From assembly GCF_007858185.1 (NCBI RefSeq), contig NZ_VFES01000015.1, positions 154,289-218,288 on the forward strand: a stretch of DNA of 64,000 bases, read 5' to 3'. The stretch comes from Pseudomonas grimontii. GTDB taxonomy: Bacteria; Pseudomonadota; Gammaproteobacteria; Pseudomonadales; Pseudomonadaceae. Each line of letters begins with the position of its first letter. Position 1 is the first letter of the stretch. A program made the position numbers and the translations under genes. Below the pieces are notes generated by a model, which did not search any database, was not told where the DNA came from, and saw only the letters and a program-made list of their open reading frames with translations. This document shows, in pieces, positions 27,491-34,410 of this stretch.

Positions 27491-28492
27491 ATGAATCGAG
27501 TCATCAACGATCCGGACCAAGTGGTCGAGGACATGCTGCGCGGCATCCTGGTCGCGCACCCCGAACTGCGCCAATACGAGAGCAACCCACGGGTGATCGT
27601 CAAGGCCAGGCCTTCCGGGCCAGGCCGTGTCGGCATTGTCACGGGCGGAGGTTCCGGCCATGAGCCGGCGTTTCTCGGCTATGTCGGCCCCGGCCTGGTC
27701 GATGCCGTGGCCGTCGGCGAAGTGTTCTCCTCGCCCACCGCCAAGAGCTTTTTCGACGCCTTTCGCGCCGCCGACCATGGCGCTGGCGTGGCCTGCCTGT
27801 ACGGCAACTATGCCGGCGACAATATGAACGTGAAGCTGGCGATGAAAATGGCCGCCAGCAAAGACATGCGCATCCGCACCGTAGTCGCCAACGACGACGT
27901 GGCTTCCGCGCCCAAGGCCGAGATCGCCAAGCGCCGTGGCGTGGCCGGGGAAATCTTCATGTGGAAGATCGGCGGCGCCGCAGCCGCCCAGCATTACGAC
28001 CTGGACGGTGTGATTCGCGTCGCGCAGAAAACCGTCGACCACTGCCGCTCGATTGGCATCGGCCTCACGCCCTGCACCATTGCCGCCGTGGGCAAGCCGA
28101 ACTTCCAGATCGCTGACGGCCAGATGGAACTGGGCATCGGTCATCACGGCGAACCGGGCATTGAGGTTGTCCCGATCGAATCCGCCGCCGCCATGGCCGA
28201 GCGCATGCTCGCGCCGATCCTCGCCGACCGCGACTTCAGCCAGGACGACAGCGTGGTGGTGCTGGTCTCCGGCCTCGGCGCCACGCCGGTGATGGAGTTG
28301 TATATTTTCTACGCCGAGGTCGAGAGACAGCTCAAGGCCAAGGGCTTGAAGATTCACCGTTGCTACGTCGGCAACTACTTCACCTCCCTGGAAATGATGG
28401 GCGTGACCCTGACCCTGCTCGGCCTCGACGCGGAGCTGAAAACCCTGATCGACCAACCCTGCCGCTCCATCGGCATGACCCAGGCGGACTGA
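27491..28492 (+). CDS. DhaK-type kinase subunit (candidate erythrulose kinase, substrate-binding half)
   Basis: 333 aa. DhaK domain with TGGGSGHEPAFLGYVG at residues 51-66, YGNYAGDNMNVK and the substrate-binding His in GIGHHGEPG (H218/H219), which forms a hemiaminal with the ketose carbonyl in DhaK proteins. ATP is supplied by the adjacent DhaL protein, since no DhaM phosphotransferase gene is present. In M. smegmatis, DhaK-family kinases DerK/LerK phosphorylate erythruloses. RBS AGGAA precedes ATG. Dihydroxyacetone kinase is the alternative reading. Confidence 0.85.
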   Translation: MNRVINDPDQVVEDMLRGILVAHPELRQYESNPRVIVKARPSGPGRVGIVTGGGSGHEPAFLGYVGPGLVDAVAVGEVFSSPTAKSFFDAFRAADHGAGVACLYGNYAGDNMNVKLAMKMAASKDMRIRTVVANDDVASAPKAEIAKRRGVAGEIFMWKIGGAAAAQHYDLDGVIRVAQKTVDHCRSIGIGLTPCTIAAVGKPNFQIADGQMELGIGHHGEPGIEVVPIESAAAMAERMLAPILADRDFSQDDSVVVLVSGLGATPVMELYIFYAEVERQLKAKGLKIHRCYVGNYFTSLEMMGVTLTLLGLDAELKTLIDQPCRSIGMTQAD

Positions 28493-28495
28493 ACC

Positions 28496-29143
28496 ATGAG
28501 CCAGCATTTTTCCAGCCACGACGGCAGCGCCATCGTCACCGACCTGGTCAGCGTGATTGTGGCCAACCGCGAATACCTCAGCGAAGTCGACGGCGCGATT
28601 GGCGACGGCGACCATGGCATCAACATGGCCAAGGGCTTTGCCCATTGCGGGCGCACCCTTGAAGGTCGCCAACTGAGCCTCGCCGAAGCCCTGGATGAAC
28701 TGACCCTGAGCCTGATGGAAGGCATCGGCGGCTCCATGGGGCCGCTGTATGGCAGCCTGTTTATCGGTATGGCCGACGAAGTGCGCGGCCATGATGACAT
28801 CGACGCCGCCACCTTCGCCCACCTGCTGCGCGGTGGCTTGACCTCGTTGCAGGACATCACCGAAGCGGGCGTCGGTGACAAGTGCCTGATGGATACGTTG
28901 ATCCCGGCGGTGGAAGCGTTTGAGCGCGCGCATGCCTCGGGGGCGTCGTTCAACGATGCACTGGAGGCGATGAAAACCGCCGCCTCGCAAGGGCGCGACT
29001 CCACCAAGGACCTGGTGGCGAAGATCGGTCGCGCCAGTCGCCTGGGCGAGCGCTCACTGGGCGTGCTGGATGCGGGGGCGGTGTCGTGCTGTCTGATCCT
29101 TACGCGTCTGGCGGATTCAGTGCAGCCGCGCCTGAGTGTTTGA
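28496..29143 (+). CDS. DhaL-type kinase subunit (ATP-binding half)
   Basis: 215 aa with the DhaL nucleotide/Mg motif IGDGDHGINMAKG near residue 40, GGSMGPLYGSLF near 80 and GDKCLMDTLIPA. It follows DhaK by 3 bp, so the two are made together and form a split dihydroxyacetone-kinase-type enzyme. Its 3' end overlaps the convergent LysR gene by 44 bp. Last gene of the tetritol set. Confidence 0.87.
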   Translation: MSQHFSSHDGSAIVTDLVSVIVANREYLSEVDGAIGDGDHGINMAKGFAHCGRTLEGRQLSLAEALDELTLSLMEGIGGSMGPLYGSLFIGMADEVRGHDDIDAATFAHLLRGGLTSLQDITEAGVGDKCLMDTLIPAVEAFERAHASGASFNDALEAMKTAASQGRDSTKDLVAKIGRASRLGERSLGVLDAGAVSCCLILTRLADSVQPRLSV

Positions 29144-29996
29144 CCTGCTGGATATACCGCGCCACCGCCGGCGCTTTCTCGAAGCGCCGGTGAATCAGCG
29201 ACAGCCACGACGAGGCGTCGCTGCCCTGAATGCTGCGGTACACCACGCCCGGTAACTGCACATGCGCGACCATTGACGCGGGCACCACCGCCACGCCCTG
29301 GCCCATCGACACCAGCGCCACCACCGCGACCAGCCCGCCCGGTTGCGGCCCCAGGCGCGGCGCATATCCGCCTTGCGCGGCGATATGCAGGGTGCCGCTG
29401 ATCTGCTCCGGCAGGATAAATGTCTCGTTTTGCAGGTGTTCGCAGCCAATGGCCGCGAGCCCCAGCAGCCAGGAATCCTGGGGCAACGCCAAGACAAAAC
29501 CTTCGCTGTCCAGGCGCACCGCCTCCAGCCCTTCGGGCAACGTCATCGGCGAGCGGATGTAGCCGATGTCGTAGCGCCCGTCCGCCACCGCACCCGGCAG
29601 CGTGGCCATGGCGCATTCGCGCACATTCACGCTCACGTCGGGAAATGCCTGGCCGAACGCGCGCATCTGCCGCTGCAACAGCCCGGAGTACACCGCCGAG
29701 GCTACGTAACCCAATTCGATATGACCGATCTCGCCACGCCCGGCGCGCTGGGCATGACGTTGGGCAAATTCGAACTGGCGCACGGTGGCTTCGGCTTCGA
29801 CCAGCAAGGCGGCGCCGGCTTCGGTGAGGCTGACTTCGCGTTGCCGGCGGATAAACAAGCGAGTGCCCAGGCTGGTTTCCATGTCCTGGATCTGCCGACT
29901 CAGGGTCGGTGGCGCGATCCCCAATTGCTCGGCGGCGCGGGTGAAGTTGCGCTGCCGGGCCACAGCGAGGAAGTAGCGAAAATGGCGGATGTCCAT
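29100..29996 (-). CDS. LysR-family regulator beside an MFS exporter
   Basis: 298 aa. Winged HTH at residues 1-60 (MDIRHFRYFLAVARQRNFTRAAEQLGIAPPTLSRQIQDMETSLG), then a LysR effector domain (IGHIELGYVASAVYSGLLQRQMRAF...). It reads divergently from the MFS gene at 30147 with a 150-bp shared control region, the usual arrangement of a LysR regulator and its target. It is convergent with and overlaps dhaL by 44 bp, so it is probably not part of the tetritol system. Confidence 0.88.
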   Translation of the reverse strand: MDIRHFRYFLAVARQRNFTRAAEQLGIAPPTLSRQIQDMETSLGTRLFIRRQREVSLTEAGAALLVEAEATVRQFEFAQRHAQRAGRGEIGHIELGYVASAVYSGLLQRQMRAFGQAFPDVSVNVRECAMATLPGAVADGRYDIGYIRSPMTLPEGLEAVRLDSEGFVLALPQDSWLLGLAAIGCEHLQNETFILPEQISGTLHIAAQGGYAPRLGPQPGGLVAVVALVSMGQGVAVVPASMVAHVQLPGVVYRSIQGSDASSWLSLIHRRFEKAPAVARYIQQVKHSGAAALNPPDA

Positions 29997-30146
29997 AGCA
30001 GAATTAGCTCAAAGGTAATGAAGTACTCCACACCGGCTAACAATGTCAGCAATGGCCGGGGATAAGCTTGAAGCACCTCAACACTAGAGAGCCCTTGCGA
30101 TGTCCGTCAACTGCATTCCCCATATTGCCTGTAAGGTAATACAATC

Positions 30147-31655
30147 ATGAGCCGGGTCAGCCCGCGCCTGACGTTGCTGACCGCGTCCGGCGTCTGCTCG
30201 CTGATCGTGCTCGACACCAATATCGTCGCCGTGACCCTGCCGAGCATCGCCCGCGACCTGGGGGCGAACTTCGCCGATATCGAGTGGGTGGTCAGCGCCT
30301 ATATGCTGGCGTTTGCCGCTTTGCTGCTGCCGGCCGGGAGCATTGCTGATCGGTTCGGCCGCAAGAAATCCCTGGTCTGGGGCCTGAGTGTTTTTATCCT
30401 CGCCTCCCTTGGCTGCGGGGCGGCGCCGAGTGCGCTGTGGCTGGACATCGCCCGTGCGGTAAAGGGCGTGGGCGCAGCGTTATTGCTCACTTCGGCCCTG
30501 GCCTCCATTGGTCACACCTTCCACGATGAGGTCGAGCGGGCCAAGGCCTGGGCGTTCTGGGGGGCCTGCATGGGCGTGGCGATGACGGCCGCGCCGACCG
30601 TGGGCGGCTTGATCACCGAGTACCTGGGCTGGCGCTGGATTTTCTACCTCAACCTGCCCGTGGGCCTGGCGCTGATGGCCTTGGTATTGCGCGCGATTCC
30701 GGAATCCCGCGATACCCAATCCGCCCGCCTCGACCCGTGGGGTAGCCTGGCCTTCAGCGCGAGCCTGTTGTGTCTGATCTGGGGCCTGATCGAGGCCAAC
30801 CGCATCGGCTGGGACAACCCGCTGACTTATGCGCGCCTGATCGGCGGCGCGGTGTTGCTCGGTGTGTTTGTGGGGGTCGAACGTGTGCAACAGCGCCCCA
30901 TGGTGGACCTGCAACTGTTTCGCCACCCGCGTTTTATCGGTGCCTTGCTCGGGATGTTTGCCTACGCCGGGTGCGCCCAGGTGATGATGACGTTGCTGCC
31001 GTTTTATCTGCAGAACGGCCTGGGTTTGTCCGCAATTGCCTCGGGCCTGGGCATGCTGCCGTTCGCCTTGACCATGCTGGTCTGCCCACGGATTGGCGCG
31101 CGCCTGGCGGGTCGCTTCGCACCGGCAACGATGATGGCGGCCGGATTGACCCTGGTGGGCTGCGGCAACCTGTTAAGTGCCTGGGCGGTGAATATCGGCG
31201 GCTACGTGCCCTTCGCCCTGGCGATTGCAGTCACCGGGGCCGGTGCCGGTTTGCTCAACGGCGATACGCAGAAAAACATCATGGCCTGCGTGCCACGGGA
31301 CCGTGCGGGCATGGCCTCGGGCATGAGCACCACCCTGCGGTTCAGCGCGATCATGTTGGCGATTGGCGTGTATGGCGCACTGCTGAGCAGCCACAGTGAG
31401 CAGTTGTTGCGCGCAAGTATCGACCCGCAATGGCAGGCGCAGGTGACGGGAATTGCTTCGCGGGTGGTGGCTGGGGATATGCCGGCGGCAATGGGTCTGT
31501 TGCCGGAATCCGCCCGGACGGTGGTGCAACCGCTGGCGCCGCAGGCGTTTGTGGACGGGTTCAGCGGGGTGTTGTGGGTGGCAGGGTTATTGGGATTGCT
31601 CGGAGCGCTGGTGGTGGGGAGGCTGATGCGCAAGCAGATACCCACACCGAACTAA
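30147..31655 (+). CDS. MFS drug-type exporter, 14 helices (DHA2/EmrB-QacA group)
   Basis: 502-aa inner-membrane transporter. Motif A is seen as GSIADRFGRKKSLVWG near residue 65; LDTNIVAVTLPSIARDLGA and the early helix pattern fit DHA2 antiporters, and length allows 14 helices. Motif C-like MGVAMTAAPTVGGLITEYLGWRWIFYLNLPVGL lies around residue 145. RBS AAGG precedes ATG 30147. Expected to expel hydrophobic compounds with proton antiport. No membrane-fusion partner adjoins. Confidence 0.88.
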   Translation: MSRVSPRLTLLTASGVCSLIVLDTNIVAVTLPSIARDLGANFADIEWVVSAYMLAFAALLLPAGSIADRFGRKKSLVWGLSVFILASLGCGAAPSALWLDIARAVKGVGAALLLTSALASIGHTFHDEVERAKAWAFWGACMGVAMTAAPTVGGLITEYLGWRWIFYLNLPVGLALMALVLRAIPESRDTQSARLDPWGSLAFSASLLCLIWGLIEANRIGWDNPLTYARLIGGAVLLGVFVGVERVQQRPMVDLQLFRHPRFIGALLGMFAYAGCAQVMMTLLPFYLQNGLGLSAIASGLGMLPFALTMLVCPRIGARLAGRFAPATMMAAGLTLVGCGNLLSAWAVNIGGYVPFALAIAVTGAGAGLLNGDTQKNIMACVPRDRAGMASGMSTTLRFSAIMLAIGVYGALLSSHSEQLLRASIDPQWQAQVTGIASRVVAGDMPAAMGLLPESARTVVQPLAPQAFVDGFSGVLWVAGLLGLLGALVVGRLMRKQIPTPN

Positions 31656-31996
31656 ATGTGGGAGAGGGCTGACCCTAATACCAGTCAGTTAAGGAGGAAC
31701 ACTGTAACTGTGGCGAGCGGGCTTGCCCCGCGTTGGGCTGCGCAGCAGCCCCAATAAGAGCGCTGCAGTGTGCCAGGCAGCTCCGGGACTCTGTTTTGGG
31801 GCTGCTTCGCAGCCCAACGCGGGGCAAGCCCGCTCGCCACAACAGCCCTATCTGCCGGGCGTTCAGCGTTGAGCTAAAGTTGTGTAGATACCTATGCCCC
31901 TATGAGGGTGTGTCAGTAAATGCAACTGTGACTGACCCATCGCCATCGGGGGCAAGCCCCCTCCCACAGGGGACTGCATGCATTCTGAACGTCGGG
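31656..31996. other. Gene-free region of stacked REP-type repeats
   Basis: Contains a solo REP-like hairpin after the MFS stop (GTGGGAGAGGGCTGACCC), a long palindrome at 31709-31841, the motif GTTGTGTAGATAC at 31879-31891 and a REP arm ending near 31970. No gene seen. Confidence 0.75.
31709..31841. repeat. Long palindromic REPIN of a second family
   Basis: About 45-bp arms starting TGTGGCGAGCGGGCTTGCC and ending GGCAAGCCCGCTCGCCACA pair with one mismatch (GCGCAGC against GCGAAGC). The loop is about 40 bp. The core GGCGAGCGGGCTTGCCCCGC differs from the GTGGGAGGGGGCTTG family seen elsewhere. Confidence 0.88.
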
Positions 31997-33022
31997 TTAC
32001 CAGAACCGTTGCTGGGTCAGACGGCTCCACCAGGTCAGCAGCACCCGGTCTACCGAGCCGCTGGCCGCCAGGCCCACCCGCTCCTGCAGGCTTTTACGTT
32101 CGGCATAGTGCAGGTGGAACACCTCGGCGGTCTTGGCCTTGGTGGCCAGGTATTCGTCGCTGGTTTGCAGTTCGTCGACCAGTTGCTTATCCAGCGCTGC
32201 AACCCCCAGCCAAACTTCACCAGTGGCCACGTCATCAATCGCCAGCTGTGGGCGATAACGCGACACGAAGTTCTTGAACAGCTGATGGGTGATGTCCAGG
32301 TCTTCCTGGAACTTCTCGCGGCCCTTCTCGGTGTTTTCGCCAAAGACCGTGAGAGTGCGTTTGTACTCGCCGGCGGTCAGCACTTCAAAGTCGATGTCGT
32401 GCTTTTTCAGCAGGCGGTTGACGTTGGGCAGCTGCGCCACCACGCCAATGGAGCCGAGGATCGCAAACGGTGCGCTGATGATCTTCTCGCCGATGCACGC
32501 CATCATGTAGCCGCCGCTGGCTGCGACCTTGTCGATGCACACGGTCAACGGCACGCCCGCCTGGCGGATACGCGCCAGTTGCGACGACGCCAGGCCGTAG
32601 CTGTGCACCATACCGCCGCCGCTTTCCAGGCGCAGCACCACTTCGTCCTTGGGCGTGGCCAGGCTCAGCAGCGCGGTGATTTCATGGCGCAGGCTCTCGG
32701 TGGCCGAGGCCTTGATGTCGCCGTCGAAATCCAGCACGAACACCCGTGGCTTGGCCTCGGGTTTCTTCTTGCTGTTCTTCTTTTCGGCTTTGCTTTCGGA
32801 CTTGCGCAGGGCCTTGAGCTGCTCCTTGTCGAGCAAGCTCGACTCGAGGCGCTCACGCAGGCCCTTATAGAAGTCATTGAGCTTGCTGACCTGCAGTTGG
32901 CCGGCGGCTTTGCGACGCCCTTTACTGCGCAGTGCCGCGAAGCTGATCAGTACCACCAGAATAGCGACCACCAGGGTGACGGTCTTCGCCAGAAAGCTCG
33001 CGTATTCAGCCAGAAAATCCAT
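31997..33022 (-). CDS. sohB: Inner-membrane serine protease SohB
   Basis: 341 aa. One N-terminal membrane segment (AKTVTLVVAILVVLISFAAL), a charged linker rich in Lys/Glu (ESKAEKKNSKKKPEAK), then an S49 peptidase domain. It has VLDFDGDIKAS, the nucleophile region DKVAASGGYMMACIGEKI and the later conserved stretch FGSIG-like APFAILGSIGVVAQLPN. SohB is a SppA relative facing the periplasm. A single-gene unit flanked by a repeat region. Confidence 0.92.
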   Translation of the reverse strand: MDFLAEYASFLAKTVTLVVAILVVLISFAALRSKGRRKAAGQLQVSKLNDFYKGLRERLESSLLDKEQLKALRKSESKAEKKNSKKKPEAKPRVFVLDFDGDIKASATESLRHEITALLSLATPKDEVVLRLESGGGMVHSYGLASSQLARIRQAGVPLTVCIDKVAASGGYMMACIGEKIISAPFAILGSIGVVAQLPNVNRLLKKHDIDFEVLTAGEYKRTLTVFGENTEKGREKFQEDLDITHQLFKNFVSRYRPQLAIDDVATGEVWLGVAALDKQLVDELQTSDEYLATKAKTAEVFHLHYAERKSLQERVGLAASGSVDRVLLTWWSRLTQQRFW

Positions 33023-33217
33023 GTGTCTCCTTAAAAATGCACTGCGCCAGGCGCGGATTGCCCAAGCATACCGACGGGACCGCCGGGCGACCAGTGCTCA
33101 AACAACCAGCAGGTGCGCGCTCTAACGGGGTTTTAAAACAAGCGTATGTTTTTTCATTGACAGCTCCCTGGCATCCTCATAACCTCGCCAGACTTTCAAC
33201 GTACCGGGAAAACGGAC

Positions 33218-33928
33218 GTGGGCAGCATCTATTTGATTCGACATGGCCAGGCCTCCTTCGGTGCAGACGACTATGACGTCCTGTCGCCCGTCGGCGTGGA
33301 ACAAGCGCAAGTGCTCGGTCGTCACCTGGCGGATATGGGCCTGGTGTTCGACCGTTGCGTGGCCGGCGACCTGCGCCGCCAGCAGCACACGGCCACCGCC
33401 GCCTTCGATCAATACAGCACCCTCGGCCTGCCTGTTCCTGCATTGGAAACCGACAGCGCCTTCAACGAATTCGACGCCGACGCAATCATCCGCGCCCTGC
33501 TCCCCGACCTGCTCAGCAGCGAACCCGACGCCCTGGACATCCTGCGCAACGCCGCGCAAAACCGCAGCGAGTTCCAACGCATCTTCGCCCTGATCATTGA
33601 GCGTTGGCTGGCCGGCACCTATGACACGCCGGGGCTGGAAAGCTGGCTGGGCTTCGTGGAGCGCGTCCAGGGTGGCCTGCAACGCATTCTTGAGGCAGCG
33701 GACAACACGCAGAAAATCGCCGTGTTCACCTCCGGTGGCACCATCACCGCCCTGCTCCATCTGATTACCCGGATGCCTGCCGCCCAGGCCTTCGAACTGA
33801 ACTGGCAAATTGTTAACACCTCGCTCAACCAGCTGAAATTCCGCGGTCGCGAGGTGGCACTGGCTTCCTTCAACAGTCACACCCACTTGCAACTGTTGAA
33901 GGCGCCGCAACTCATCACCTTCCGATGA
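33218..33928 (+). CDS. Histidine phosphatase family protein
   Basis: 236 aa. Phosphoglycerate mutase-like fold with the phosphohistidine motif LIRHGQASFG at residues 6-15, a second Arg in AGDLRRQQHTA, and the late catalytic region FTSGGTITALLHLI. GTG is the start codon (33218), preceded by GGGAAAAC. The SCP2 gene follows after 56 bp; the pair often travels together in pseudomonads. Substrate unknown. Confidence 0.88.
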   Translation: MGSIYLIRHGQASFGADDYDVLSPVGVEQAQVLGRHLADMGLVFDRCVAGDLRRQQHTATAAFDQYSTLGLPVPALETDSAFNEFDADAIIRALLPDLLSSEPDALDILRNAAQNRSEFQRIFALIIERWLAGTYDTPGLESWLGFVERVQGGLQRILEAADNTQKIAVFTSGGTITALLHLITRMPAAQAFELNWQIVNTSLNQLKFRGREVALASFNSHTHLQLLKAPQLITFR

Positions 33929-33984
33929 AATGCGGCCAACCGTGACCCCAAGGTCACTGGACTCACCATAAAAGGATCGAAACC

Positions 33985-34299
33985 ATGACTGACGTAGCTA
34001 AAGCCGTAGAAGCAATGAAAGCCAAATTCAACCCAGCCGCTGCTGCCGGCCTGGACTTGGTGTTCGGTTTTCGTATCGACGACACCCAGAACTTCTCGCT
34101 GATCGTCAAAGACAGCACCTGCGAACTGCAAGAAGGCAAAAACCCTGACGCCCAAGTGACCCTGGTCATGGACGGCGAGACCATGAAAGGCATCGTCGAC
34201 GGCTCCACCGACGGCATGCAGGCCTTCATGGGCGGCAAGCTGCGCGCTGAAGGCGACATGATGCTGGCCATGAAGCTGAGCGAACTGTTCCCGGCCTGA
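33985..34299 (+). CDS. SCP2 sterol-binding-domain protein
   Basis: 104-aa single SCP2 domain: GLDLVFGFRIDDTQNFSLIVKDSTCEL, DAQVTLVMDGETMKGIVDGSTDGMQAFMGGKLRAEGDMMLAMKL. Such small cytoplasmic proteins bind hydrophobic ligands. AAGGATCGAAACC precedes ATG. Probably co-transcribed with the phosphatase. Confidence 0.9.
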   Translation: MTDVAKAVEAMKAKFNPAAAAGLDLVFGFRIDDTQNFSLIVKDSTCELQEGKNPDAQVTLVMDGETMKGIVDGSTDGMQAFMGGKLRAEGDMMLAMKLSELFPA

Positions 34300-34322
34300 T
34301 TCACGGGCAACCCTGAATCGCT

Positions 34323-34410
34323 GTGGGAGGGGGCTTGCCCCCGATGGCGGTGTGTCAGTCGCTTCATCAGTTGACTGATTCACCGCTATCGGGGGCAAGC
34401 CCCCTTCCAC
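34323..34410. repeat. REPIN, right arm overlapping the glucosidase 3' end
   Basis: GTGGGAGGGGGCTTGCCCCCGAT and ATCGGGGGCAAGCCCCCTTCCAC arms. The minus-strand glycoside hydrolase reads through the right arm and stops inside the element at 34367. Confidence 0.95.
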
